Positions 49,401 to 57,607 of a DNA stretch of 64,000 nucleotides are shown here, one piece after another. The position numbers were made by a program, and so were the translations under genes. Below the pieces are notes generated by a model. The model was not told the DNA's origin. It did not search any database and saw only the letters and a program-made list of their open reading frames with translations. How positions within the stretch are numbered: the first letter of the stretch is position 1; each line of letters starts with the position of its first letter. Source of the stretch: Pseudomonadota bacterium (GTDB lineage: Bacteria > Pseudomonadota > Alphaproteobacteria > Rhizobiales > Beijerinckiaceae); NCBI GenBank assembly GCA_021781815.1, contig JAJXWB010000009.1:62001-126000 (forward strand), read 5' to 3'.

Positions 49401-49958
49401 GGGCACATCAAGGAAGTCGGCTACGAACTCTATCAGCAGATGCTGACCGACGCGATCGAGGCGCTGAAAGCGGGCGATGAGGAGCCGGCGGAGGAATTGT
49501 GGTCGCCAACGATCACGGTCGGCGCCCCCGTGACGATTCCGGAAGATTATATAGAGGATCTGCAACTCCGGCTGCAGCTCTATCGCCGTTTGTCGAGCAT
49601 CGTGAACGAGGAGGAAATCGAATCCTTCGCCGCCGAGATGATCGATCGTTTCGGCCCGCTTCCGCCGGAGGTCGACCAGCTCATGGAGATCGTCGCCATC
49701 AAGGCGCTCGCCCGCAAGGCGCATGTCGAGAAGATCGAGGCCGGGCCGAAGGGCGTCATCGTCGCGTTCCGCGACAATTCCTTCGCCAATCCGCAGGGGC
49801 TCGTGCGCTTCGTGACGGAGCAAGGGCCGCGCGCGAAGGTGCGGCCAGACATGAAAATCGTTTTTGCTCGGGACTTCGAGGATGCGAAAGAACGCCTCGA
49901 CGGCGCCCGACAAATCCTGCGCACGCTGGTGGCGCTGGCGCAGAGGAAGGCGGCCTAG
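46437..49958 (+). CDS. mfd: Mfd, transcription-repair coupling factor
   Basis: This 1173-residue ATPase removes stalled RNA polymerase and recruits UvrA to damaged DNA. It has a UvrB-like N-terminal region (DFPSWDCQPYDRVSPN), a CarD-like RNA-polymerase interaction domain (GDLVVHVDHGVGRFVGLT, about residues 500-560), and SF2 translocase motifs starting with Walker A LICGDVGFGKTEVALRAAF near residue 650, then DEEQHFG and QLRGRVGRSKTRAYA. A TRCF C-terminal domain follows. Translation appears to start at a TTG (46437), since no nearby ATG gives the conserved N-terminus; this is the uncertain part. Confidence 0.96.
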   Translation: MNQTKHLQSAVRELERGGAVTLSRAPDGFDAFAAADLARALAAKAEGRSVVLVHVARDGQRSRAFQEAFAFAAPEMEVLDFPSWDCQPYDRVSPNAAITARRMTALSRLARSATSEARPRVLCTTVNALVQRVAPLRNVASDTFSAAPGNVVKTDDLARWLETNGFLRSSTVRETGEYAMRGGIVDLFAPGMPTPIRLDFFGDTLETIRPFDPETQRSTGQLRSLDLVPMSEAQLTTETMRRFRQAYVANFGAETRGDMLYEAISEGRRHPGMEHWLPLFYEHMDTLFDYLHGAPLLLDALAEDAAGERLTQAKDYYDARRESYDADPSGSGYKPLQPDTLYLRPEEFRALLDGTPLVRFTPFALPEGSSGVNIDLGASAGRSFAPERADENANVFEAAVRHIEALRREGRSVIVAGWSDGSRERLGHVLGEHGLSKTEPVASLAQAIGARGVALAVIGLEQGFVAGDLAVIGEQDILGDRLVRVRKKHKRGDQILHEVGALSAGDLVVHVDHGVGRFVGLTQIQAVGVPHDCLELHYAGGDKLYLPVENLELLSRYGSEDQEAQLDRLGGVGWQTRKARMKKRIREIAHGLIKLAAQRMLQKAPPLVPPPGLYDEFCARFPYDETEDQDAAIEATLDDMASGRPMDRLICGDVGFGKTEVALRAAFAAALNGKQVAVVVPTTLLARQHYKTFTQRFAGLPIKIAQMSRMVSSADLKAAKAGVASGDVDIVVGTHAVLGKTVSFRDLGLVVIDEEQHFGVGHKERLKELRSEVHVLTLSATPIPRTLQLALTGVRELSIIATPPVDRLAVRTFIAPFDDLIVREALLRERYRGGQSFYVCPRIEDLDEATAFLRQNLPEAKFVVAHGQMSATELEEKMSAFYDGKYDVLVSTAIVESGLDIPTANTMIVHRADMFGLGQLYQLRGRVGRSKTRAYALFTVPAKRQMTPQAEKRLKVLQSLDTLGAGFQLASHDLDIRGAGNLLGDEQSGHIKEVGYELYQQMLTDAIEALKAGDEEPAEELWSPTITVGAPVTIPEDYIEDLQLRLQLYRRLSSIVNEEEIESFAAEMIDRFGPLPPEVDQLMEIVAIKALARKAHVEKIEAGPKGVIVAFRDNSFANPQGLVRFVTEQGPRAKVRPDMKIVFARDFEDAKERLDGARQILRTLVALAQRKAA

Positions 49959-50057
49959 CACATAGCCGCGCGCGCCCGGCTCCCCCTCCCGACCGGCCCG
50001 GCGCGGCCCGTTCCGGTTGCTTGCCAAGCTGTTGCATCCCCGCCAGATTGCGCCGGC

Positions 50058-50777
50058 ATGACCGACATCGAGCCCCTGTCCTCCCAGCATCCGCCCCGCC
50101 CGCGCGGGCTGGCGGGTCGCATTCGCGCTTATTTTCTCACAGGCGTTGTCATCGCCGGCCCGGTCGCGATCACAGCCTGGATCGTCTTCTGGTTCGTCGA
50201 CACGGTCGATCGCGTCATCAGGCCCCTGATTCCGGTCGACCTCTGGCCGGACGCCTATTTGCACGTGCCAGGCGTCGGCGTGCTGCTTGCATTCGCAGGT
50301 CTGACGCTGCTCGGCTTTCTTGCCGCCAATCTGCTGGGACGCACGCTCATCCGGGTGAGCGAGAACATTCTCAACCGCATGCCGATCGTGCGCGGAATCT
50401 ACAAGGGCGCAAAACAATTGTTCGAGACCGCATTCTCACAGCAGGGCGCATCGTTCCGCCGTGTCGGCCTCGTCCAGTATCCAGCGCCCGGCATGTGGTC
50501 CATCGTGTTCATCTCGACGCCGCCCGGCGAACGCGTGAAGTCGGCGATCGGCGCCGGCGAGACGCCATACGTTTCGGTGTTCCTGCCCTGCACGCCCAAT
50601 CCCACAACCGGATTCTTTTTCTACCTGCCGGTCGCCGAGGTGATCGATCTCGACATTTCTCCGGACGAAGCTGCGAAACTCATCATGTCGGCGGGGCTGA
50701 TCCAGCCGAATGCGGTCGCAGCTCTCGCGCGGAACGGCAAGCGAAAGGCGGACGCGCCGCCGCTTTCGGCGAGCTAG
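50058..50777 (+). CDS. DUF502 family membrane protein
   Basis: This 239-residue protein has two transmembrane helices (about 28-50 and 75-98), the first preceded by RIRAYFLTGVVIAGPVAITAW, which is the DUF502 signature. The loops contain the conserved PGVGVLLAFAGLTLLGFLAANLLGR and RGIYKGAKQLFETAF, and the soluble domain has FLPCTPNPTTGFFFYLPVAEV. The function of this family is not established. It is 99 bases after mfd and converges with nnrD. The CTAG at 50774-50777 supplies the stop codons of both genes. Confidence 0.9.
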   Translation: MTDIEPLSSQHPPRPRGLAGRIRAYFLTGVVIAGPVAITAWIVFWFVDTVDRVIRPLIPVDLWPDAYLHVPGVGVLLAFAGLTLLGFLAANLLGRTLIRVSENILNRMPIVRGIYKGAKQLFETAFSQQGASFRRVGLVQYPAPGMWSIVFISTPPGERVKSAIGAGETPYVSVFLPCTPNPTTGFFFYLPVAEVIDLDISPDEAAKLIMSAGLIQPNAVAALARNGKRKADAPPLSAS

Positions 50778-52273
50778 GCCGTCAGACCCCGCCAGACTTT
50801 TGGCAGCGACTCCGAAATATCTTCGGCGATCAGGCCCGGGCCGAAAGCGTTTGCCGCCTCGCCGTGCATCCAGACGGCTGCGCTCGCGGCCTCGAAGGCG
50901 GGCATGTCCTGCGCCAGAAGACCACAGATGACGCCCGCCAGCACGTCGCCCGAACCGGCGGTGGCAAGCCAGGGCGGAGCGTTCGACGCGATCGAGGCCC
51001 GGCCGTCCGGCGCGGCCACCACAGTGTCCGGCCCCTTGAACACGACCCAGGCGCCCGAGCGCGCCGCGGCTTCGCGCGCCCGGTCCAGTTTGCTTCCCGC
51101 GCTCGGGCCGAACAGGCGCGAGAACTCGCCCGCGTGCGGCGTCAGTATGGCCGGGCCGCGCGCGCGCGCGATCATCTCAAACAGACGCTCGGGCGCGCCG
51201 GCGAACGAGGTGAACGCGTCGGCGTCAAGCACACAGGCGCGCTCGGCCTCGCCCGGCGCCAGAGCCGTTTCAACCAGCGCGCAGGTCGGCTCGCCGATCC
51301 CGAGGCCGGGGCCGAGCGCAATCGCGTTTTTCCGCGGATCGGCGAGCAGAGCCGCGAGCCCGCGCGGCCCGTCGCTCCGGCGCACCATGATCGCCGTCAG
51401 CGCCGCTGCGTTAACCATCAGCGCGTCGGACGGCGATGCGATCGTGACCAGCCCGGCCCCCGCTCGCAGCGCGCCTCGGGCGGCAAGGCGCGCCGCGCCG
51501 GTCGACGCCATGCCACCGGACACGACAAGGGCATGGCCGCGTGTGTATTTGTGCCCATCGAGCCTCGGAACCGGAAGGACGGCGCGCCAGAGTTCCGGGA
51601 CATTCCAGGCCGCCTTCGGCGCGATTTCGGCGAGCACGGCCACATTCACGCCGATGTCTGCGCACGTCGTTGCGCCGCAGAGGGCGCGGCCGGGCAGGAG
51701 CAGATGGCCGGGCTTCAAGCGAAAGAAGGTGACGGTCGCATCGGCCTCGATTGCGACGCCGCGCACGGCGCCGGTCGCGCCGTCGACTCCCGACGGCGTG
51801 TCGACGGCGAGCACAGTTCCCTTCTCGGCCCCGCGCCAGGCGTTCACGCGCACGACAAGCGCGCGGGCCGCGCCATCGAGATCGCGCGCCAGCCCCGCGC
51901 CGAACAGGGCGTCGATGACGAGATCGACGTGCGCGAGATCGATGGACTCGACCCGCGGCGCGTCCCTGTTCCACAGCGCCGCCGCCCAGGCCGCGTCGCC
52001 CTTCAGGGCGGCAGGATCGCCGAGCGCAAAGACCTCGACGTCGAAACCCATTTCGCGCAACGCATGCGCGGCGACATAGCCGTCGCCGCCATTATTGCCG
52101 GGGCCGCACAGCGCCGCGACCTTGGCCCCGCCGCGCCGGCGCAGCAGAGTGGCGGCGCGATCGGCCACCGCGCGGCCCGCCGCCGCCATCAGGGCCGCAC
52201 CGGAGCCGCCGGCGGCGATCGTGAGGCGATCCGCCTCGCCCATTTCGGCCGTCGTGAGAAGCTCGACGCTCAT
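50774..52273 (-). CDS. nnrD: Bifunctional NAD(P)HX epimerase / ADP-dependent dehydratase
   Basis: This 499-residue repair enzyme restores damaged NADH and NADPH hydrates. The N-terminal YjeF_N (epimerase, NnrE) part, about 1-215, has LCGPGNNGGDGYVAA and the DALFGAGL and VDTPSGVDG motifs. The C-terminal ribokinase-like NnrD part, about 225-499, has ILTPHAGEFSRLFG and ATAGSGDVLAGVICGL, which bind ADP. Both domains look complete. Its stop codon lies within that of the DUF502 gene on the opposite strand. Confidence 0.95.
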   Translation of the reverse strand: MSVELLTTAEMGEADRLTIAAGGSGAALMAAAGRAVADRAATLLRRRGGAKVAALCGPGNNGGDGYVAAHALREMGFDVEVFALGDPAALKGDAAWAAALWNRDAPRVESIDLAHVDLVIDALFGAGLARDLDGAARALVVRVNAWRGAEKGTVLAVDTPSGVDGATGAVRGVAIEADATVTFFRLKPGHLLLPGRALCGATTCADIGVNVAVLAEIAPKAAWNVPELWRAVLPVPRLDGHKYTRGHALVVSGGMASTGAARLAARGALRAGAGLVTIASPSDALMVNAAALTAIMVRRSDGPRGLAALLADPRKNAIALGPGLGIGEPTCALVETALAPGEAERACVLDADAFTSFAGAPERLFEMIARARGPAILTPHAGEFSRLFGPSAGSKLDRAREAAARSGAWVVFKGPDTVVAAPDGRASIASNAPPWLATAGSGDVLAGVICGLLAQDMPAFEAASAAVWMHGEAANAFGPGLIAEDISESLPKVWRGLTA

Positions 52274-52332
52274 TGCCTGTCCTGCGCGCGGTGACAGCCG
52301 CGCCGCATTGTGGCGGAGGAATCCGGCGCGCG

Positions 52333-52641
52333 CTACGGGGCGGGAGGATCATTCAATCGGGGCAGGCCGCGGCGCAGTTGCTCGAGGTCTTCGTCGCTGA
52401 TCCGGCCCATCAGAAGATCGCGCGCCAATTTCCAGACCGGCGCAGGCGCGCCCGAGCCTGTCGCCGCGCCGTGCCCTGCGATCGCGCGGACGCGCGGATC
52501 GGCGCGAAGCTCCGCGCGAACGCGGTCGGCGGCGCAATAGTCCCAGTCGTCGATGTCGATCGGCCCCAGCATTGCGCAATCCGTCCGCCTCGGCGCGCGA
52601 AAATGACGGAGATGCGCCGCGCCGCCAGTGTCGAAGGTCAT
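52333..52641 (-). CDS. Small protein of unknown function upstream of nnrD
   Basis: I recognise no family in this 102-residue protein. An acidic middle (MLGPIDIDDWDYCAADRVRAEL, near residues 24-45) is followed by a proline-containing link and a helix-rich C-terminus (WKLARDLLMGRISDEDLEQLRRGL). The internal ATG at residue 24 could be the true start. It is in the nnrD direction, 59 bases upstream. The balanced charge and helix pattern look coding rather than a chance frame, but this rests on composition only. Confidence 0.5.
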   Translation of the reverse strand: MTFDTGGAAHLRHFRAPRRTDCAMLGPIDIDDWDYCAADRVRAELRADPRVRAIAGHGAATGSGAPAPVWKLARDLLMGRISDEDLEQLRRGLPRLNDPPAP

Positions 52642-52717
52642 GCGGCTGCGCTCCGCGACGACGTGACGCTTCGATGAAACCGGGATGGCTGCGGTTGCGC
52701 GGCAGCGGTTTTCCCAC

Positions 52718-52734
52718 TATTGCGCATCGCAATA
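52718..52734. promoter_or_regulatory. Palindromic operator candidate upstream of the CoA-ester lyase
   Basis: TATTGCG-CAT-CGCAATA has perfect 7-base arms and lies 25 bases upstream of the start codon, overlapping an AT-rich AATATACT. The position suits a repressor or a proximal activator. Confidence 0.5.
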
Positions 52735-52759
52735 TACTCGTCATTCGGGAGCCGCGACC

Positions 52760-53803
52760 ATGAAATCTCCGCGCAAGTTCTTCGAGCCGCTTGCCATCGG
52801 CGCCCCGCAACCGCTGCGCGAACCGCCGGTGCGTGTCGAGCGCATGATCCATTTCGTGCCGACGCATCTCGAAAAGGTGCGCGCCAAGGCCGGCGACATG
52901 GCCAGGACCGTGGACGTGATCCTCGGCAATCTCGAAGACGCTATCCCTGCGGACGCCAAGGAGGCGGCGCGCAAGGGATTCATCGAGATGGGCCAGAAAT
53001 TCGATTTCGGCTCCACGGGCTTGTGGACCCGCATCAATTGCCTGAATTCGCCGTGGGCGCTCGACGACATCACGGAGATTGTCGGAACGATCGGCGACAA
53101 GCTCGACGTCATGATGCTGCCCAAGGTCGAAGGCCCCTGGGACATCCATTATCTCGATCAATTGCTGGCGCAACTCGAAGCGCGCCACAATGTCAGGAAG
53201 CCGATCCAGATCCACGCCATTCTGGAGACGGCGGAAGGCGTGAAGAACGTCGAGCAAATCGCGCTGGCTTCGCCGCGCATGCACGGCATGAGTCTGGGGC
53301 CGGCCGACCTCGCGGCCTCGCGCGCAATGAAGACGACGCGCGTCGGCGGCGGCCACCCGGACTACAAGGTCATTTCCGATCCGACCGCCGACGGCGGGCC
53401 GCGCACGAGCGCGCAGCAGGATCTCTGGCACTACACCATCGCCAAGATGGTCGACGCCTGCATGTCGGCCGGCATCAAGGCCTTCTACGGGCCTTTCGGC
53501 GACATCGCCGACGAGGCGGCCTGCGAGGCGCAGTTCCGCAACGCCTTTCTCATGGGCTGCGCCGGCGCGTGGTCGCTGCACCCCTCGCAGGTCGCCATCG
53601 CCAAGCGCGTGTTCTCGCCGGACCCGAAGGAGGTTGCTTTCGCCCGGCGCATTCTGGAGGCCATGCCCAACGGCTCGGGCGTCGTGATGATCGACGGCAA
53701 GATGCAGGACGACGCGACCTGGAAGCAGGCCAAGGTCATGATCGACCTGGCCAGGCAGGTCGCCGCCAAAGACGCGGAATTCGCCGCGGCCTACGGCTTT
53801 TGA
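52760..53803 (+). CDS. HpcH/HpaI-family CoA-ester lyase (malyl-CoA/citramalyl-CoA lyase-like)
   Basis: This 347-residue TIM-barrel lyase has the metal and substrate residues of the CitE/malyl-CoA lyase family: Glu59-Asp60 in GNLEDAIP, Arg91 in TRIN and Glu156 in ILETAEG. The CoA-binding end shows [17 protein letters not shown]. It is longer at the N-terminus than Mcl1 and CitE, and the start of the barrel reads [13 protein letters not shown] instead of the usual FVPGxxP, so it belongs to a separate branch. Cleavage of malyl-CoA, methylmalyl-CoA or citramalyl-CoA is likely; which one cannot be decided here. GGGAG precedes the ATG. Confidence 0.82.
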   Translation: MKSPRKFFEPLAIGAPQPLREPPVRVERMIHFVPTHLEKVRAKAGDMARTVDVILGNLEDAIPADAKEAARKGFIEMGQKFDFGSTGLWTRINCLNSPWALDDITEIVGTIGDKLDVMMLPKVEGPWDIHYLDQLLAQLEARHNVRKPIQIHAILETAEGVKNVEQIALASPRMHGMSLGPADLAASRAMKTTRVGGGHPDYKVISDPTADGGPRTSAQQDLWHYTIAKMVDACMSAGIKAFYGPFGDIADEAACEAQFRNAFLMGCAGAWSLHPSQVAIAKRVFSPDPKEVAFARRILEAMPNGSGVVMIDGKMQDDATWKQAKVMIDLARQVAAKDAEFAAAYGF

Positions 53804-53885
53804 GCCAACGGATTGACATTGGTGCGTCGGAGCACTAGCTCCCACGGCCGGTTCGGGGATTGTTCAGGCGGGCGCGGCGCGGATC

Positions 53886-54224
53886 ATGGGCGGCAGTCGC
53901 GAAAGGATCGCGAAGTTCGGGATCGGACAGGTGGTCAGGCACCGCCGCTACCCGTTTCGCGGCGTGATTTACGACGTCGACCCCGTGTTCGCCAACACCG
54001 ACGAATGGTGGCTTGCGATTCCGGAAGAGGTGCGCCCGCGCAAGGATCAGCCGTTCTATCACCTGTTCGCGGAGAACGCCGAAACCGAGTATGTGGCCTA
54101 TGTCTCCGAGCAGAACCTGCTGCCGGACCTGTCGGGCGAGCCGATGCGCCACCCCCAGATCGACGAAATCTTCGTGCGGACGGACGAGGGCGCCTACAAG
54201 CTCAAACCCGGCCGCAGCCATTGA
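53886..54224 (+). CDS. hspQ: HspQ (YccV-like) heat-shock protein
   Basis: This 112-residue protein has the hemimethylated-DNA-binding/HspQ fold: KFGIGQVVRHRRYPFRGVIYDVDPVF at 10-35 and KDQPFYHLFAENAETEYVAYVSEQNLLPD at 53-81, typical of this family. In E. coli HspQ stimulates Lon and aids degradation of some substrates. The spacing of 82 bases from the lyase gene leaves room for its own promoter. It converges with the rhodanese gene, with 26 bases between stops. Confidence 0.92.
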   Translation: MGGSRERIAKFGIGQVVRHRRYPFRGVIYDVDPVFANTDEWWLAIPEEVRPRKDQPFYHLFAENAETEYVAYVSEQNLLPDLSGEPMRHPQIDEIFVRTDEGAYKLKPGRSH

Positions 54225-54250
54225 TCCGCAGCGCCCGGTAATCGGCTGGA

Positions 54251-54667
54251 TCAATCCTCGCCCGGCGCATGCTCCGGCAGTTCCACCTGCCCGCCCGCGC
54301 GCTTCCACGCGACATAGCCGCCCGCCATATGGCAGACGGGGTGGAGGCCCATGCGTTTGGCGACAACGGTCGCCAGCGCCGAGCGCAGTCCGCCCGCGCA
54401 GAAGAAGACAAATTTCTTGTCCGCGCTGAATACCGGATGATGGGAGGGGTTCTTTGGATCGATCCGGAACTCCATGACGCCGCGCGGGCAATGCACGGCG
54501 CCGGGAACCCGCCCTTCCCTTTCCAGTTCGCGGATGTCCCGCAGATCGATGAAAGCGACGTCGGGATTTCCGTACAGCTCCATCGCCTGCCGGACGGAAA
54601 CCGTTTCGATTTCGCGCTCGGCCTCATCGATAAGATCGTCGACCCCGAGAATGATCTTCTGTCCCAT
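54251..54667 (-). CDS. Rhodanese-like domain protein
   Basis: This 138-residue single-domain rhodanese carries sulfane sulfur on an active-site cysteine, Cys90 in the loop FFCAGGLRS. The N-terminal CH2A-like motif FIDLRDIRELEREGRVPGAVH (39-59) and a C-terminal GGYVAWKRAGG are typical. It has no signal peptide, so it acts in the cytoplasm. Thiosulfate or persulfide sulfurtransferase activity is plausible; the physiological partner is not shown. It is separated from the IalB gene by a strong terminator. Confidence 0.88.
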   Translation of the reverse strand: MGQKIILGVDDLIDEAEREIETVSVRQAMELYGNPDVAFIDLRDIRELEREGRVPGAVHCPRGVMEFRIDPKNPSHHPVFSADKKFVFFCAGGLRSALATVVAKRMGLHPVCHMAGGYVAWKRAGGQVELPEHAPGED

Positions 54668-54699
54668 GATTCAATCCTGGCCTGAATTGGCGGACGCGC

Positions 54700-54729
54700 A
54701 CAAAAAAGGCGCGGGCTTGCCCGCGCCTT
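54700..54729 (-). terminator. Rho-independent terminator of the IalB gene
   Basis: On the minus strand an 11-base stem AAGGCGCGGGC / GCCCGCGCCTT with a two-base loop runs directly into TTTT. It is 24 bases after the ialB stop and just upstream of the rhodanese start. Confidence 0.92.
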
Positions 54730-54753
54730 GGAAGACCGCTGTCGTCGCGATCC

Positions 54754-55512
54754 TTATTTCGCCGCTGGCGCGGCCGGAGCAGGCGCTGCCGGGGCCGCAG
54801 GAGCCGCCGGAGCCGCTGCGCCCTTCTGCGCGTCGAGCTTCTTGCGCTCGTCCTCGGCCTTCTTCTGCAACTGTTCCTGAAGCTGCTTCTGCTGCTGCTC
54901 CAGCACCTTGGGGTCGATCGCAGGACCGTCGAACGCCTTGCCGAAGCCATCAAGCGGCATGGCGAACGTGACTTCCGCGTTCACGCCGTTCTTGACGGAG
55001 ACGAGGATGGTCTGGCCCTTTTTCATGGAATCGATCGTCGCCTGCTTCACCTTCGCCTCGGCGAAGCAGCCGTTCGGGAAGCAGATTTCAAAGCTGCCCT
55101 CGATCTGTGCGCCCTTGTCCACAGAAAAACGGAAGCCCGGACGCAGCATAAGTCCAACCGGCATCAGGAAACGGACGATCTTGGCCTCGTCGCCCTTGAT
55201 GTCGTAAACGGCGACCGCAAGCACCGGCGGCTGATCGGCCTGCGTGCCGAAATCGCGCGTCGTGTAGCAGACTTCCTTGCCAGCAGCCTGGTCCTGACCG
55301 CAAACCTTTGTCCAGTCGGCCTGGGCCGGGTGCAATTCCACCCGCATCGGCCCTTGCGCCTGCTGGCCGCCCTGCGGCTGAGCCTGCTGGGCCGGCGCCG
55401 GCTGCGGGGCGGCTGGCTTGGAGGTCTTGGGCGCCTGCGCGAACGCGCTCCCGGCGAACGTGATCGCCCCGGCGACGATCGCCGCGCCGATGAGCTTCGT
55501 TTTTGACGGCAT
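54754..55512 (-). CDS. Invasion-associated locus B (IalB) family periplasmic protein
   Basis: This 252-residue protein has a signal peptide (residues 1-24, ending GSAFAQA). A Pro/Ala/Gln-rich linker, the IalB domain and a low-complexity tail rich in Lys, Glu, Ala and Pro (KKAEDERKKLDAQKGAAAPA onward) follow. The domain holds four cysteines (VCGQDQ, VCYTT, ICFPNGC), likely paired in disulfides. IalB-like proteins are widespread in alphaproteobacteria, and most have no proven function. The start at 55512 has GGAAGGGAAG upstream; the ORF upstream of it is glycine/alanine-rich and not coding-like. Confidence 0.87.
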   Translation of the reverse strand: MPSKTKLIGAAIVAGAITFAGSAFAQAPKTSKPAAPQPAPAQQAQPQGGQQAQGPMRVELHPAQADWTKVCGQDQAAGKEVCYTTRDFGTQADQPPVLAVAVYDIKGDEAKIVRFLMPVGLMLRPGFRFSVDKGAQIEGSFEICFPNGCFAEAKVKQATIDSMKKGQTILVSVKNGVNAEVTFAMPLDGFGKAFDGPAIDPKVLEQQQKQLQEQLQKKAEDERKKLDAQKGAAAPAAPAAPAAPAPAAPAAK

Positions 55513-55756
55513 GAAACTTCCCTTCCAAAGAATCTCGTCTGCGCCTGCGGCGCCGCCGCCGGCCGAGGCGAACACTTCGCCAGGAGGCGGCGCGGCGGCC
55601 GGCCCTCCCGCGTCGAAGCGCACGCGCTCATCACCCGTGATTACGGCGACACAGTGGCGGCGACCTCATAGCCGCTTTGTGGCGCTGACGCCAGCGGGGA
55701 ATCGTCGCATCGCCGCTCGCCCTGACGCCGCCACGCAGCTCGCATAGACTTGTTTC

Positions 55757-57607
55757 ATGACATCGCAATCGATTCGCGGGCAATTCCGCTTCTCGCGGCG
55801 CGCCCTGCTCGGCGCAATGGCAGGAGCGCCGGCGCTTCTGGCCACATCGAAGCCTGCAACGGCGTCCGGCCGGATCTCGCATGGCATCGCGATGCACGGC
55901 CTGCCGGCATTGCCGCCGGATTTTACACATCTGCCCTACGCGGATCCGCGCGCGCCGAAGGGGGGACGCCTGTCGATCGCCTTTCAGGGCACGTTCGACA
56001 GTCTCAATCCTTATAATCTCAAGTCCGGCTCTGCGGCGCAGGGGCTCGCCGGCAACGTATACCAGTCTCTGATGATGCGATCGCTCGATGAGCCGTTCAC
56101 GCTCTACGGCCTCATCGCCCAGTCGATCGAAACAGACGACGACCGCAGTTACGTGATCTTCCGCCTCGATCCTCGCGCGACATTTTCGGACGGCGCGCCA
56201 ATCACCGCGGCGGATGTGCTGTTCACTTTCGATCTGCTCAAGACCAGGGGCCGACCGCAGCAGCGAATCGCCTACGGTCTGGCGCGCGCGGTCGAGGCGC
56301 TGGACACGCACACCGTTCGTTATGACCTGTCCGGCGCCAACGACCGCGAATTGCCGCTCACGCTCGCCTTCATGCCTGTGCTGCCCAGGCACAAGACCAG
56401 CGTCGAGCGATTTCCGGATTCGACGATCGATATCCCGACAGCCTCGGGGCCATACGTCATCGCGAGCATCAAGCCTGGCGAAGAACTGCTGCTCAGACGC
56501 AATCCCGACTATTGGGGACGCGATCTGCCGGTCTGCCGCGGCCAATACAATTTCGACGAAATCGCGATTTCCTACTATCGCGACGCCAGCAGCATGTTCG
56601 AGAGCTTCAAGGCCGGCCTCATCGATTATCGCGACGAGACCAATCCAACGCGCTGGACGACAGGTTACGACTTTCCCGCCATGCGCGACGGCCGCGTCAG
56701 GCGCGAGCAATTGAAGGTTGGCGTTCCGCGCGGCATGGAGGGCTTCGCGTTCAACACGCGCCGGGAACTCTTCCGGGATCTGCGCGTGCGCGAGGCGCTC
56801 GCGATCATGTTCGACTTCGAATGGATCAACCGCAATCTCTTCGACGGCGTCTACACGCGCACGACCAGCTTTTTCGACAATTCGGAACTCGCCTCGACAG
56901 GGCGTCGCGCGAGCCTCGCCGAGCGCGCGTTGCTGCAATCGTTTCCGGGCGCTGTGCGCGACGACATTCTCGATGGGCGCTGGCGGCCCTATGTGACTGA
57001 CGGCAGCGGGCGCGATCGCGAGCAGGCGCGGCAGGCTCTGGCCCTGCTCGAACAGGCCGGCTGGCGCATCGAAAACGGCGTCCTGGAAAAGGACGGCGAA
57101 CAATTCGCCTTCGAGATCATGGCCGTCGATCGCACGCAGGAGCGACTGGCGTTAAACTACGCCTCGACGTTGCGCCGCGTCGGCGTCCTCGCGAAAGTGC
57201 GCACCGTCGATGAAGTGCAGTATCAGCGTCGCCGACAGCGTTTCGACTTCGACATGATGCTCGGATCGTGGATCGCTTCCGCCTCGCCCGGCAACGAGCA
57301 GCGGATGCGGTGGGGCTCGGCGAGCGCCGGCCAGGAGGCGTCGTTCAATCTCGCCGGCGCTTCGTCGCCTGCAATCGACGCGCTGATCGCAGCGATGCTG
57401 GCGGCAAAGTCACGCGAGGATTTCGTGACCGCCGTCCGCGCTTACGACCGCGTCCTGCTGTCCGGTTTCTACATCGTTCCGCTCTATCATTCCGTCTATC
57501 AATGGGACGCCTACTGGACGCGAATCGCGCGGCCGGCGATCCTGCCGCAATGGGCGGCGCCGCTGTTCGGCGCGACCCTCGATACATGGTGGAGACAATC
57601 GCCATGA
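55757..57607 (+). CDS. Family 5 extracellular solute-binding protein, Tat-exported (YejA-like)
   Basis: This 616-residue periplasmic binding protein has a twin-arginine signal (SRRALLGAMAGA, residues 13-24). It shows the family 5 (DppA/OppA/YejA) pattern GGRLSIAFQGTFDSLNPYN near 69-84, VIFRLDPRATFSDGAPITAADVLFTFD around 130-156 and RNPDYWGRD near 250. It would bind peptides or related solutes for an ABC transporter, but no permease or ATPase gene lies next to it here. Its stop overlaps the next start codon (ATGATG). It is divergent from the IalB gene with a 244-base gap. Confidence 0.9.
   Translation: MTSQSIRGQFRFSRRALLGAMAGAPALLATSKPATASGRISHGIAMHGLPALPPDFTHLPYADPRAPKGGRLSIAFQGTFDSLNPYNLKSGSAAQGLAGNVYQSLMMRSLDEPFTLYGLIAQSIETDDDRSYVIFRLDPRATFSDGAPITAADVLFTFDLLKTRGRPQQRIAYGLARAVEALDTHTVRYDLSGANDRELPLTLAFMPVLPRHKTSVERFPDSTIDIPTASGPYVIASIKPGEELLLRRNPDYWGRDLPVCRGQYNFDEIAISYYRDASSMFESFKAGLIDYRDETNPTRWTTGYDFPAMRDGRVRREQLKVGVPRGMEGFAFNTRRELFRDLRVREALAIMFDFEWINRNLFDGVYTRTTSFFDNSELASTGRRASLAERALLQSFPGAVRDDILDGRWRPYVTDGSGRDREQARQALALLEQAGWRIENGVLEKDGEQFAFEIMAVDRTQERLALNYASTLRRVGVLAKVRTVDEVQYQRRRQRFDFDMMLGSWIASASPGNEQRMRWGSASAGQEASFNLAGASSPAIDALIAAMLAAKSREDFVTAVRAYDRVLLSGFYIVPLYHSVYQWDAYWTRIARPAILPQWAAPLFGATLDTWWRQSP

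Noticed and set aside
49499-52294. A 931-codon plus-strand frame across the end of mfd, the DUF502 gene and nnrD
   Set aside because: It spans three clear genes in other frames and is low in hydrophobic residues; a chance open frame.
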